The notes: a model not told the origin generated them from the sequence alone. A DNA stretch of 56,196 bases from an uncultured Paracoccaceae bacterium (GCA_947493745.1 CANLSM010000023.1:1-56196); one strand, 5' to 3'; counted from the first letter of the stretch, positions 36,119-45,759 are shown. Translations and numbers: made by a program.

Positions 36119-37321
36119 ATGAAAGCGCGCCTTCCGTTTGTCTTCATCATCATCACGGTCACGCTCGATGCTATCGGCATCGGGTTGATCCTTCCCGTGA
36201 TGCCTCAGCTCATTCAGGAGTTCGGGATCAACAGCATATCCGAGGCGGCGGCTTGGGGCGGTCGTCTCTCGCTGATCTATGCGCTGATGCAGTTCCTGTT
36301 CGGCCCGATGCTGGGCACCCTGTCGGACCGGTTCGGCAGGCGGCCGGTCCTGCTGATGTCGCTGATAGCGCTCGGGCTCGACTATGTGGTCATGTCGCTG
36401 GCGGGCAGTCTGTGGCTGCTCTTCCTGACCCGTGCGATTGCCGGGATCACGGGGGCGACCTATTCCACGGCCAGCGCCTATCTGGCCGATATCTCCCCGC
36501 CCGAGAAGCGGGCTGCGAATTTCGGCCTGATCGGTGCCTCCTTCGGGATCGGCTTCATCTTCGGCCCCGCGATCGGCGGCCTGCTGGGCGAGCTGGGACC
36601 TCGCGCGCCCTTTGTAGCCGCCGCCGGGCTTGCCTTCCTGAACGCCGGTTTCGGGTACTTCATCCTGCCCGAGACCCTGCCCCCCGAGAAACGCCGTGCC
36701 TTCGTTCTGCGCCGGACCAATCCGTTCGAAGTGTTCTTCCGGCTGCGAGAGGTGCCTGCGGTCCGGCGTCTGGTGGCCGTCAACTTCTTCGAGAACATCT
36801 CGGGCTATGTCTATCCGGCGGTCTGGGCCTATTTCACCATCGAACGCTTTGGCTGGACGAGCGCCATGGTCGGTGCCTCGCTTGCCATGTACGGAGTGTG
36901 CTCGGGCATTGTGCAGGGGCTTCTGATCCGTCCGATCCTGACCCGTCTGGGGGAGCGAAACACGGCGATGTTCGGACTGGGCTGCGGGGTTCTGGGGCTG
37001 TTTTTGGCCAGCCAGATCACTTGGGGCGTGCTGATCTTCCTCTTCATGCCGATCTTCGCGCTGAGTGCGGTCGCCGATCCGGCGATGACCGGCATGATGT
37101 CACGGCGCATGGGCGAAGATGAGCAGGGAGAGTTGCAGGGCATTCTGGCCGGTGTGGCGGGTCTTGCCACCCTGATCAGCCTTCCGCTGATGACGCAGAC
37201 CTTCTCTTACTTCACCCGCGAAGACGCAGGGGTCTATTTCCCCGGCGCACCGTTCCTTCTGGCGGCAGGTCTGACAACAACGGCCCTCATTCTACTTCTG
37301 AGAACCCCGAAAGCGCCCTGA
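36119..37321 (+). CDS. MFS drug-efflux transporter, TetA/TCR type
   Basis: Inner-membrane proton antiporter of 400 residues with about 12 hydrophobic segments. It opens PFVFIIITVTLDAIGIGLI and has motif A GTLSDRFGRRPVLL between helices 2 and 3, plus the GxxxGPxxGG-like GFIFGPAIGGLLGELG of drug exporters. It resembles TCR/Tet-family pumps, yet sequence alone does not show tetracycline resistance; such genes are common in environmental genomes. No TetR regulator is adjacent. Confidence 0.88.
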   Translation: MKARLPFVFIIITVTLDAIGIGLILPVMPQLIQEFGINSISEAAAWGGRLSLIYALMQFLFGPMLGTLSDRFGRRPVLLMSLIALGLDYVVMSLAGSLWLLFLTRAIAGITGATYSTASAYLADISPPEKRAANFGLIGASFGIGFIFGPAIGGLLGELGPRAPFVAAAGLAFLNAGFGYFILPETLPPEKRRAFVLRRTNPFEVFFRLREVPAVRRLVAVNFFENISGYVYPAVWAYFTIERFGWTSAMVGASLAMYGVCSGIVQGLLIRPILTRLGERNTAMFGLGCGVLGLFLASQITWGVLIFLFMPIFALSAVADPAMTGMMSRRMGEDEQGELQGILAGVAGLATLISLPLMTQTFSYFTREDAGVYFPGAPFLLAAGLTTTALILLLRTPKAP

Positions 37322-37439
37322 GAGTCCGCATCTGTTCGGCAACAGGTTAGCATTAACCTTGCCATCAATTTGGCGTTTTCATCGATCAGAAGTACGGGTG
37401 CAATTGATTTGATCCATTTGGACTGACGGGGTGGGTTCC

Positions 37440-40352
37440 ATGACAAAAAGAAAAATCGCCGTTCTTGGCGGGGGTGTCGGTGCAATGACGGCTGTTTATG
37501 CACTGATGTCGCTGCCGGGCGCGCAGGATAAGTATGACGTGACGCTCTATCAGATGGGGTGGCGTCTGGGCGGCAAGGGGGCCAGCGGCAGGCGTGCGAC
37601 GGACGCGCAACGGATCGAGGAGCATGGGCTGCATGTCTGGTCCGGCTTTTACGACAATGCGATCCGGTTGATGAAGAACTGTCTGGCGGAGCTTCCCGAT
37701 GAGCCCGGTGTCTTTCATTCGTTCAACGAATCCTTCATCCCGCACAACAACATCGCGTTGGGGGATCGACATAACGACAAATGGCTGCCCTGGGTCGTGA
37801 AACCGCCTTTCAACGATGCGGTCCCGGGCTCTGATGGTGTTACGCTGACACCGTTTCAGTACTTCAAGGAACTGGTCAGCTTCCTCAAGGATCTCCTGAG
37901 TGGGCATGCCCCGATCCATGAGGCGCTCTTCGGTGAGGTGCTGCCTGCCGAGAAACTGTCCGAATTGCACGGTGTTCTGGGGGCGCCTGACACCAACGGG
38001 CATACGCTTGATGCGTTGCACGGGTTTGCGGACAAACTGCACCACCATGGCTCCGCGCTCAGCAAGAAGGACCTCGCGCATCTCTCGGCGCTTGTGGATG
38101 ATCATCATGAGCAGTTGATGGACCATCTTGAGACGGTGGATGAGGACAGCCATTCGACCAACTGGCGGCGTTTCCTTCTGCTGATGGAGATCGGCTCCGC
38201 CTCGATGCGGGGTATCCTGTTTGATGGTGTGATCACGCATGGGTTCAACCACATCGACAATGTCGAAATCTCCGAATGGCTCGCCTCCCATGGGGCATCC
38301 GAGACGGCCGTGAACTCTGCGCTGATCCGGGCGGTCTATGACTACGCATTCGGGTTTTCCAAGGGCATCACAGATGACGCGCACAAGGCCATCGGAGCGG
38401 GAACATTCCTGCACGGCACGATGCGGCTGGCCTTCACCTACAAGGGCGCGATCTTCTACAAGATGCGCGCAGGCATGGGTGACACGATCTTCACGCCGTT
38501 CTACAAGGCGCTGAAGAACAAGGGCGTCAAGTTCAGGTTCTTCCACAAGGTCACGGACGTGCATCTGGATGTCACCAAGCAGCGGATCGAGGCGCTGTCG
38601 ATTGCCAGACAGGCGACCGTGAAGTCGGGCGAGTATGACCCGTTTGTGCGCGTCAAATCGCTCGATTGCTGGCCGACGGAGCCTTTTTATGACCAGCTGG
38701 AAGAGGGCGAGACCCTCAAGAAGGACGGCATCAATCTGGAATCCGCATGGTCGGGTTGGGCCCCTTATCCTCCTGAGAGGTTGGAGTTGGGGCGCGACTT
38801 CGATGATGTGATCCTGGGGATTTCCATCGGTTCCTTCCCGCATGTCTGCGGCGAGTTGATCGCGGCTAATCCGCGATGGCGGCGGATGACCGAAAAGGTC
38901 GAGACCGCATCGACGCAAGCCTTCCAGATCTGGTTCAAGGACACGGTTGACCAGATCGGCTGGAAGAACGGCAATTCGATCCTGACCGCCTATGCCGATG
39001 ATCTGAATACCTGGGCCGATATGACCCATCTCGACCCGGAGGAAGACTGGCCCGAAGACAACAAACCCGGCTCCATTGCGTATTTCTGCGGACCGATGGC
39101 CGACCCGGAGGTTATTCCACCCTTTACCGACACCGACTATCCCAAACGTGTGAAGGCTGAGGTCACCAAACGCTGCAAGGAGTGGATGTTGAAGGACGGA
39201 CCGCTGCTCTTTCCCAACGCGTTCAAGGACGGCAAGCTGAAACCCGGCGCAATGGTTGCGGTGGGCAAGAAGAACCCCGGCTGGGAGACACAGTTCTTCC
39301 GTGGCAATATCGACCCGTCGGAGCGCTATGTGCTCTCGACCCCCGGTTCGGTCAATGCGCGGCTGCGCTCGGACCGCTCAGGCTTTTCCAACCTGTGGCT
39401 GGCGGGTGACTGGACGCTGACAGGCATCAATGCGGGCTGTGTCGAGGCGGCTGCCATGTCGGGGCTGAGATGCGCCTCCGGCATCACCGGGCACAAGTTC
39501 AGGATCGTGGGCGAGGCCGATGATCTGCCTGATGTGCCGTGCGCGCCCTATCCGATCCTGCACTCGCTGCGACCGCAAAACTCGCGCTGGCCGTGGTCGG
39601 GGCTTTACGGGATGGCGGAGACCTCCGGCCCCAATGTCGTGCTGCCCTTTGATCGTGAGGTCGTGCAGAAGATGCTGCCGGTCGGTCTGGAGCTTGGGCC
39701 CCAATCCCTGACCGCACCGGGTCAGCATCCCGTCATTTTGCTGTTTGGACAGCAAAAAGCGGTTCGGCCCAATCAGTTCCCCTGGGGGATGAACTATCTT
39801 GAGTTTATCTGCGCTGTGCCCTGGGTTCAGCATGCGGGCGATGCGCGCACCCATTTCCCGCCGATGATCACCGCGACACGGCTCTATCTGAATTCGAACC
39901 CGCCGATCTGGCTGGGCAAATACGGCTACGGGTTTCCAAAGATCAAGGCACAGATGACCGCCGATGACGATACTTACATCGTGAATGATCTGCGGACGCA
40001 GCAGCCCATCGTCTCATGCTACTTCAAAACCGCAGGCGAGGAGGGCAATTCAGCCCAGTTTGCCGAGTTCCAGAAAACCCGCACCGCCTACGAGATGGCG
40101 ATGGTCAATCCCAACATGTTCGGGCGCTGGCAGTATTCGTATTATGACTTCTCGCTGGGGCAGTGCCGGGTGAAACCTCTCGATGTCGAGGTTCGGGTCC
40201 ATTCAGACGCGTTCGGTCTGCCGCCCGGAACATACACAGCACCTTCCATCGAAAACTCGTCTTTGGGTGGATTTTTTCTCACAAGTGCCGCTACGATCAA
40301 TAATCCGTTCCAGAGCTGGAACATCAAACGTTCGTTGGAGACTTTCGATTGA
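37440..40352 (+). CDS. FAD-dependent oxidoreductase fused to an acetoacetate-decarboxylase-like domain
   Basis: A 970-residue fusion. The N-terminal part is an amine-oxidase/phytoene-desaturase-like flavoprotein: dinucleotide fold KIAVLGGGVGAMTAVYAL, then EEHGLHVWSGFY, and the closing FAD motif WLAGDWTLTGINAGCVEAA (about residue 655). The C-terminal part (about 735-950) resembles the acetoacetate-decarboxylase fold, with YLEFICAVPWV and GKYGYGFPKIKA. The first lysine there (about K834) sits where the Schiff-base lysine would. I start at the ATG before TKRKIAV; a GTG 9 bases upstream is possible. It overlaps the next gene by 4 bases. The substrate is unknown. Confidence 0.8.
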   Translation: MTKRKIAVLGGGVGAMTAVYALMSLPGAQDKYDVTLYQMGWRLGGKGASGRRATDAQRIEEHGLHVWSGFYDNAIRLMKNCLAELPDEPGVFHSFNESFIPHNNIALGDRHNDKWLPWVVKPPFNDAVPGSDGVTLTPFQYFKELVSFLKDLLSGHAPIHEALFGEVLPAEKLSELHGVLGAPDTNGHTLDALHGFADKLHHHGSALSKKDLAHLSALVDDHHEQLMDHLETVDEDSHSTNWRRFLLLMEIGSASMRGILFDGVITHGFNHIDNVEISEWLASHGASETAVNSALIRAVYDYAFGFSKGITDDAHKAIGAGTFLHGTMRLAFTYKGAIFYKMRAGMGDTIFTPFYKALKNKGVKFRFFHKVTDVHLDVTKQRIEALSIARQATVKSGEYDPFVRVKSLDCWPTEPFYDQLEEGETLKKDGINLESAWSGWAPYPPERLELGRDFDDVILGISIGSFPHVCGELIAANPRWRRMTEKVETASTQAFQIWFKDTVDQIGWKNGNSILTAYADDLNTWADMTHLDPEEDWPEDNKPGSIAYFCGPMADPEVIPPFTDTDYPKRVKAEVTKRCKEWMLKDGPLLFPNAFKDGKLKPGAMVAVGKKNPGWETQFFRGNIDPSERYVLSTPGSVNARLRSDRSGFSNLWLAGDWTLTGINAGCVEAAAMSGLRCASGITGHKFRIVGEADDLPDVPCAPYPILHSLRPQNSRWPWSGLYGMAETSGPNVVLPFDREVVQKMLPVGLELGPQSLTAPGQHPVILLFGQQKAVRPNQFPWGMNYLEFICAVPWVQHAGDARTHFPPMITATRLYLNSNPPIWLGKYGYGFPKIKAQMTADDDTYIVNDLRTQQPIVSCYFKTAGEEGNSAQFAEFQKTRTAYEMAMVNPNMFGRWQYSYYDFSLGQCRVKPLDVEVRVHSDAFGLPPGTYTAPSIENSSLGGFFLTSAATINNPFQSWNIKRSLETFD

Positions 40353-43300
40353 GTGAGTTTCTCTGCCCCTCCTGTCAGACCCTTGTTCGGGAAACCGACA
40401 GGTTCTGTTCCAGTTGTGGCGCGAAACTTTCCGCGGATGCTCAGGCCAGATCGCGGTTCATGACGGTGACGTTCATCGATCTCGCGGGATCGACGGCTTT
40501 GACGGAGAGCATCGGCGGCGAGGCGATGTTCGAGCTGACCGCCGCCTATCAGAAGCTCTGCAACCAGATGATCACAGATGCAGGCGGCTATGTGGCCCGC
40601 AACATGGGTGACGGCATTCTGGCCTATTTCGGATATCCGCAGGCGATGAAGGACAGTGCACAAACGGCTGTGAGCACCGCGCAAGCCGTCGTTTCCCGCG
40701 TGGCCAAGATGCGCGCGCCCGGTGGTGTTCCACTCGGGGCCAGTGCGGGGGTTGCGACCGGGTGGGTCGTGGTGGGAGAGATGCATGAAGGCATGCCCGC
40801 GCAGGAAACGCTCGCCATCGGTGACACGGTCAACATGGCGGCCCGATTGCAGGCCAACGCCACTGTCGGCACCGTGGCGATCTCGGACAATGTCCGCGAT
40901 CTGATTGACCCCGCCGCTCACCGGTTCGAGCCTGCGGGAACGGCCGAGTTCAAGGGGTTGTCCGAGCCGGTTGCGGTCTGGACCGCTCTTGAGGCGACCA
41001 CGCAGTCCGATGGTACGAACATGGTGGGGCGAGGGGTGGCCCTGTCGGCGTTGCAGGACAACTGGACGGCTTCTGCGTCGGGGACGCTGCGATGTGTGAC
41101 CGTCACGGCCCCCGGAGGGCTGGGCAAGACCACGCTTGTGCGCCATTTCATGGAAACCCTCGGCGATGACGTGGCGCCTATGATCCTGACCGGGCAGGCC
41201 CATCAGGCGCATCAGAGCTTTGCCTGTTTCGGCCGCCTTGTGCGGCGGCTTGCCGGTCTGAAACCTGATCAGGCATCCCGCCAGGTTGCACAACTGGAAA
41301 GCTGGGCACCGGAGGACACCGCAGGTGGTCTGGCGCTGTTGCTGGGGCTTGATCCGACCCCGTTGGCGCCGGTCGTGCGCTTTGCGCGGATCAAACAGGC
41401 GTTGAGCGATCTGCTGACCTCCCTGACCGGCACCGGACATCAACTCCTGTTCATCGAGGATGCGCACTGGCTGGATGAAGCCTCGGTCGAGATGCTCAAC
41501 GAGTTGACCGATCTGCTGGCGGACCGGCCGTTGATGATCCTCTCGGCGCGAAGGCCCGATGGCGCAGCCGTTGCGACTGACAAGGTTGTGGAGGTCGATC
41601 TTGAGGCGCTCTCAAGTGCCGAGGCTCTGGCCATGATCGACATGCTCGACCCGGCCTCGCGCATCGCCGGATCGACCCGCAAGGAAATTGTGCTCCAGGC
41701 CCGCGGCATCCCGCTGTTCATCAAGCATATGACGCTCGCGGTGGCTGAACGGCCCGATACCGGTGATCTCTCCCATGTGCCCGCAAGCCTCGTCGAGGCC
41801 GTCCTGGAGCGGGTTGAGGGTGTGCGAAACGCGCTGCCACTGGTGGAATCAGCGGCCATTCTGGGACAAAACTTCCGGCTCGACGTGCTGGCCGAGATGC
41901 TGACTGAGCCGATCGAGCATGTCCGCCTGCAAGCCGGATTGCTGGTTGCGCGAAACGTGCTGTCGGATCGTGACGGGACGTCCTTTGCCTTCGACCATGC
42001 GGTGATCCGGGAGGTGATCAGCAAAAGCCTTCTGACAAAGCGCCGACGCGATCTGCATGAGACGGCCTATGACTGCTACATGCGTCTCGCGCCCGAGGTG
42101 GCGGAGACCGACCCCAAGCGCATGGGCGAGCACCTTCTGGGGGCAGGGCGCAATATCGAGGCCATACCGATGTTGCTGGCGGCCTCCCGGCTGGCCATGA
42201 TGCGCGCCGAGCTTGGTGAATGTCAGCGGCTGATCGAAACCGCCCAGGCGGCGCTTGACGGCATTGATGATGAGCAGATTGCCGGGCGACTGGAGATGGC
42301 GGTTCAGTTCACGCTGGGCACGTCGCTGGTTCAGTCCCGTGGTTTTGGCGACCCGTCCGTGGGTGCTGCCTATGACCGGGCGCTTTCGCTTTGTCTGACT
42401 TATCACGGCAAGAGCGAGGAAGAGTTCCAGATGGCCTGGGGCATCTGGGCGCACAAAGTCGTCGTGGGCGAGACAGACGACGCCGAGCGCATGGTCGAAC
42501 GGATGGAGGAGATCGCCCAGATCGATGAAGGCTTCGACGTGCTCGCCAACAGCGCGCGCTCGCTTCTGAGCTGGAACCTCGGGGATTACGAGACCCAGGA
42601 TGACAGTTACCGGCGGGTCCGACGGCTCTATGACTTTCCCAAGCACCGCATGCAGGCCATCAGCTATTCGATGGACAGTCTCGGACAGGTGCTTCTCTTT
42701 CAGGCACATCGTCGCTGGATCGTCGGGGATTATGCGGGGTTCCGCAAGGCGCTCGAAGACGTCTTTGAGCATGAGGCGCGGCTAAAGTTGCCGTTCCTAC
42801 GGCCTTATGTCCATATTTTCGGTCGCGGTCCCTACACCTACTGTCCGACAGATGCCGAATACCGAAAGCGGATAGAGGAGGCGACTGCCTTCGCACACGA
42901 GATCGGCCAGCCCTTCTGGATCATGTCCGGCAACATGTGGCTGGCTCAGAGCACGTTCCAGCAGCAGGGGGCCGAGGCCGCTCTTGAGCCTCTGGTTGCC
43001 GCGCTGGAGGGGGTCCATGCCAGCGGAATGCGGTTTGTCACCGGTCTCTTTGAGGCAACGGCCGCCCTTGCCCTTGCGCAGACTGGCCAGCTTGAGGCCG
43101 CGCGCGAATGCATCGCACCGGCACTGGCCGAGGTCGAGGCGGGTCGCAACAACATGTATGCCCCCGAGATCCTGCGTCAGTATGCGCTGACTGAGGCGCT
43201 GACGTCGGACCCGGACCGCAGACTGATTCGAACGACACTCGACAAGGCGCGCGGCATGGCAAGACGTCAGGGCGCGCGCGCCTGGCAGGCGATGATCGCG

Positions 43301-43486
43301 GCGTCCGAGGCACGTTTGCGTCTAGAAAATCATGATGAGCAGAGTGTTCGCAGTGATCTCGAACAAACGCTGGCCGCAATCAAAACGCCGGAAATGACCG
43401 GCCATCCCGCGCTCAGTTTCTTTGATACCGGAAGCGGAGTAGATCAAGGGGCACCGCTTGAGGTGCAAAACACCGTGGCCAGTTGA
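40349..43486 (+). CDS. Zinc-ribbon adenylate/guanylate cyclase with AAA-type ATPase and helical repeats
   Basis: A 1045-residue multidomain signalling protein. Residues 5-26 are a zinc ribbon (CPSC, CSSCGAKL). Residues 38-200 are a class III nucleotide cyclase with metal aspartates D44 (FIDLAGST) and D88 (MGDGIL) and the catalytic N162/R166 pair (GDTVNMAARLQ), so it should be active. A P-loop ATPase follows: Walker A GGLGKTT (K260) and Walker B FIEDAHWLDEAS (about 371). The remainder is a long helical, TPR-like C-terminus. It starts at TTG inside the previous stop (TTGA), with GGAG 9 bases before it. The coupling suggests it works with the FAD fusion protein. Confidence 0.85.
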   Translation: MSEFLCPSCQTLVRETDRFCSSCGAKLSADAQARSRFMTVTFIDLAGSTALTESIGGEAMFELTAAYQKLCNQMITDAGGYVARNMGDGILAYFGYPQAMKDSAQTAVSTAQAVVSRVAKMRAPGGVPLGASAGVATGWVVVGEMHEGMPAQETLAIGDTVNMAARLQANATVGTVAISDNVRDLIDPAAHRFEPAGTAEFKGLSEPVAVWTALEATTQSDGTNMVGRGVALSALQDNWTASASGTLRCVTVTAPGGLGKTTLVRHFMETLGDDVAPMILTGQAHQAHQSFACFGRLVRRLAGLKPDQASRQVAQLESWAPEDTAGGLALLLGLDPTPLAPVVRFARIKQALSDLLTSLTGTGHQLLFIEDAHWLDEASVEMLNELTDLLADRPLMILSARRPDGAAVATDKVVEVDLEALSSAEALAMIDMLDPASRIAGSTRKEIVLQARGIPLFIKHMTLAVAERPDTGDLSHVPASLVEAVLERVEGVRNALPLVESAAILGQNFRLDVLAEMLTEPIEHVRLQAGLLVARNVLSDRDGTSFAFDHAVIREVISKSLLTKRRRDLHETAYDCYMRLAPEVAETDPKRMGEHLLGAGRNIEAIPMLLAASRLAMMRAELGECQRLIETAQAALDGIDDEQIAGRLEMAVQFTLGTSLVQSRGFGDPSVGAAYDRALSLCLTYHGKSEEEFQMAWGIWAHKVVVGETDDAERMVERMEEIAQIDEGFDVLANSARSLLSWNLGDYETQDDSYRRVRRLYDFPKHRMQAISYSMDSLGQVLLFQAHRRWIVGDYAGFRKALEDVFEHEARLKLPFLRPYVHIFGRGPYTYCPTDAEYRKRIEEATAFAHEIGQPFWIMSGNMWLAQSTFQQQGAEAALEPLVAALEGVHASGMRFVTGLFEATAALALAQTGQLEAARECIAPALAEVEAGRNNMYAPEILRQYALTEALTSDPDRRLIRTTLDKARGMARRQGARAWQAMIAASEARLRLENHDEQSVRSDLEQTLAAIKTPEMTGHPALSFFDTGSGVDQGAPLEVQNTVAS

Positions 43487-43617
43487 TATTATGTCTTCGG
43501 TGAAAGCCGGAGGATGGAATGGCAAACGGAGAAACCCCGGCGCCCGCTGATTTCGGGTTCAGAACCAGGCTGGTGACTTCCGTTGCCAACGACTGAACGA
43601 AACGAACTTCGTCCCGT

Positions 43618-44010
43618 CTAGCTGGTGAGTTCCGCGATGATCCGGATTTCAACAATTGCCCCGGCACGCCTCAATCCCGCGACCTCGACCGCTGTCCATG
43701 CGGGAAAGGGGTCGCCGACATATTGCCCCCGGATCTCGTTGAACAAATCGAAGTGCTGGTGAATGCCGATATGATAGGTCGTCATCTCGACAATGGCATC
43801 ATGGGTCAGACCTCTTTCGGCGAGAACAGCGCCGATTTTCTCGAAAGCGCTCCTTATCTGCTCTTCCGGATCGTCAGGCATGGAGCCATCCGGGCGGCTT
43901 CCAGTCATGCCCGTCAGAAACACATGCCCGCCCGACACGATCCCGGGAGATACCTTGATCTGCTGCGCCTGTTCCCTGGAGCCGGGTGGAAAGATCGCGG
44001 TCTTCGACAT
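43618..44010 (-). CDS. RidA-family (YjgF/YER057c/UK114) protein
   Basis: A 130-residue protein of the Rid family. It carries GGHVFLTGMTGSRPDG and the closing AWTAVEVAGLRRAGAIVEIRIIAE. The conserved arginine that RidA uses to hydrolyse enamine/imine intermediates should be the Arg in GLRRAGA, where standard RidA reads R-P in the same place, so this may be a Rid subfamily with another role. The start follows GGAGATACCT. Confidence 0.88.
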   Translation of the reverse strand: MSKTAIFPPGSREQAQQIKVSPGIVSGGHVFLTGMTGSRPDGSMPDDPEEQIRSAFEKIGAVLAERGLTHDAIVEMTTYHIGIHQHFDLFNEIRGQYVGDPFPAWTAVEVAGLRRAGAIVEIRIIAELTS

Positions 44011-44115
44011 AGGTATCTCCGTGCAATCGGCACCTTAGCATGTCGTCAAAGGTCCGGCACTTCAACCGCAGCCGTTTGACGGAGGGCCGATCCCTCGGGC
44101 CTCGCCCGATACTCA

Positions 44116-44604
44116 TCACCGCTGCACGCTGTCAAGGCGGACAGAAGCATACCAGATAAGGCCAGCACCGATCAGGCAGACCATCAGCATGAAACCCGGC
44201 ATCGGGGCTTCTGCGAAGAAAACGGCATTCATGCGTCTTCCGGGCAGGAAGCTCAGCAGACCCGCGATGCCCATTGTCCAAAAATAGAGGCCACGCATCT
44301 CGTTCTGGTGTCGGAGAATGCGGCGCTGATGGGCTGCCCTGAGCCCCTGCCACAGCCCCCATATCGTGAACACCGACAATGCGTGGATCGGGCTGAACGG
44401 CCCGATGACAGGTGCATCCGAGATGCCGAACGACGACAGTGCCGTCAGGGCCATCGCTACCACCCATCCATAGCCGAAACGCCTGTGCCACCGGTCACGG
44501 GAGCGTCGCCAGAGCGCAATGGGACCCAGAACCACCGCACAGATCGCAGCGCAGACGTGAATTTGCACGGCGACCGGTGCGTCAAGCAGGGGGGCGAGCG
44601 TCAT
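44116..44604 (-). CDS. DUF2306 membrane protein
   Basis: Integral membrane protein of 162 residues with four hydrophobic segments: PVAVQIHVCAAICAVVLGP, the VVAMALTALSSFGI segment, PIHALSVFTIWGLWQG, and a C-terminal pair. A histidine pattern WHRRFGYGW and PIHALS is typical of DUF2306 proteins, which look like haem- or quinone-type membrane proteins but are uncharacterised. The start follows GGAGGATATCC. It is divergent from a membrane LytTR regulator, 101 bases apart, a linkage often seen and suggestive of regulation. Confidence 0.85.
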   Translation of the reverse strand: MTLAPLLDAPVAVQIHVCAAICAVVLGPIALWRRSRDRWHRRFGYGWVVAMALTALSSFGISDAPVIGPFSPIHALSVFTIWGLWQGLRAAHQRRILRHQNEMRGLYFWTMGIAGLLSFLPGRRMNAVFFAEAPMPGFMLMVCLIGAGLIWYASVRLDSVQR

Positions 44605-44705
44605 GGATATCCTCCGTCTTGGCAGGCCGGTGTGATCATGGCACTCTCCTCACCAAAGGATGCCGGTCGCCTCAACGCCTGATACGCAAAAGGAGCCTTG
44701 AACAC

Positions 44706-45482
44706 GTGACTGACGGGCTTTTCCCATCCGCGCTTCGCGAGTTGCGCGAAGATCTGACCAAACGCACGGCGATTGTCGTCTTGCTTTCAGCCGGAGTGAT
44801 CCTCGGGATCTCGGGTCCGTTTGACACCTTCCGCTCATTGCCTGCTTTCCCGAGGGTCGCCTATTGGACGACTGTCGTCGTACTCACCTTTGTGACCGGC
44901 AGTCTGGTCAGCAACCTGGTGCATGCGGCTTTGCCGGAACGCGCGGGCTGGCCGAGGCTTGTGATGAGCACCTGTGCTGTTGGTGCTGCCGTCACGGCGG
45001 TTCTCAGCGCATTGAACCTGATCCTGTTCGGAACCTGGCATGCGACCTGGTCGGAGTTTCTGGAACTGCTCGGGATCGTGACGCTGATTTCCGGTGTCAT
45101 CGAGATTTGCAGCTTTGCCCTGCGTGCAGATACCCTGTCCGAGCCTGAAAGACCCGCGCCGTTGCTGGAGCGATTGCCGTTGGAAAAGCGCGGCCCGCTT
45201 GTCGGGCTGAGCGCGGAAGATCACTATGTAAGGGTTGTGACACGCAAAGGGACGGAACTGGTGCTGATGCGCCTGTCCGATGCGATGAGGGAGGTCGGCA
45301 CGACGCGAGGCCTGCAGATCCACCGGTCCCATTGGATCGCGCTCGACCAGATCAGGCGCATAACCCGCAACGGCGACCGTGGTGAGGCGGTGCTGTCAGA
45401 CGGGTCCATCCGTCCGATCAGTCGGGGATACATGTCTGCGGTGCGCGCGGCAGGGCTGTTGCCAAGAGGGCGTACAGTCTGA
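44706..45482 (+). CDS. Membrane-bound LytTR-domain transcription factor
   Basis: A 258-residue regulator. Four hydrophobic segments (about residues 22-40, 52-70, 83-105 and 115-140) precede a LytTR DNA-binding domain (about 160-250) with LSAEDHYVRVVTRKGTELV, LQIHRSHWIALDQIRRI and GSIRPISRGY. There is no receiver domain, so the signal probably enters through the membrane part. I use the GTG with AGGAG 10 bases upstream. It is divergent from the DUF2306 gene, its most likely target. Confidence 0.88.
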   Translation: MTDGLFPSALRELREDLTKRTAIVVLLSAGVILGISGPFDTFRSLPAFPRVAYWTTVVVLTFVTGSLVSNLVHAALPERAGWPRLVMSTCAVGAAVTAVLSALNLILFGTWHATWSEFLELLGIVTLISGVIEICSFALRADTLSEPERPAPLLERLPLEKRGPLVGLSAEDHYVRVVTRKGTELVLMRLSDAMREVGTTRGLQIHRSHWIALDQIRRITRNGDRGEAVLSDGSIRPISRGYMSAVRAAGLLPRGRTV

Positions 45483-45507
45483 GTGGACGGTGTGATCCGG
45501 AGGTGGC

Positions 45508-45530
45508 GGCAGATGCCTTGCGCGTCTGCC
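45508..45530. terminator. Hairpin after the LytTR gene
   Basis: GGCAGATGC and GCGTCTGCC form a 9-bp stem (one wobble pair) with a 5-base loop, without a T-run. It may end the LytTR transcript before the integrated element begins. Confidence 0.35.
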
Positions 45531-45716
45531 ACAGGGCGGAATGCTTCGGCCGCCAGCAACGCAAGCTGGCGGGATTGTCCCGGAATGCGGGGTCTCATAG
45601 CCCAAAGGGCATGAACAGCGCGCGGATCATTGGGTGTCTGGGATTGTGGCACGCCCAACGGGACTCTCACATTGCTGTTTTGGGACATATAAAACCATGA
45701 AATTGTACGATAAAAT

Positions 45717-45755
45717 ATTTCTGTGGGGGACGCCAGAATTTTTGTGGGGGACGCT
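45717..45755. repeat. Two 18-bp direct repeats at the element's left end
   Basis: ATTTCTGTGGGGGACGCC at 45717-45734 and ATTTTTGTGGGGGACGCT at 45738-45755 agree at 16 of 18 positions and are offset by 21 bases, two helical turns. They sit between host sequence and the 3' end of the integrase. They could be integrase arm sites or part of attL. Confidence 0.6.
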
Positions 45756-45759
45756 TGGC

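Noticed and set aside
37386-39029. Long minus-strand frame opposite the FAD oxidoreductase
   Set aside because: Low-complexity His/Arg-rich translation without a ribosome site; the sense gene has clear FAD motifs.
44626-44667. Two GCCGGT copies between the DUF2306 and LytTR genes as LytTR sites
   Set aside because: Only 6 bases, common in GC-rich DNA, and spacing of 36 does not fit the usual LytTR repeat spacing of about 21.
45483-45716. A tRNA or tmRNA gene as integration target
   Set aside because: No cloverleaf or TTCGAATC-like T-loop found by eye in this stretch.
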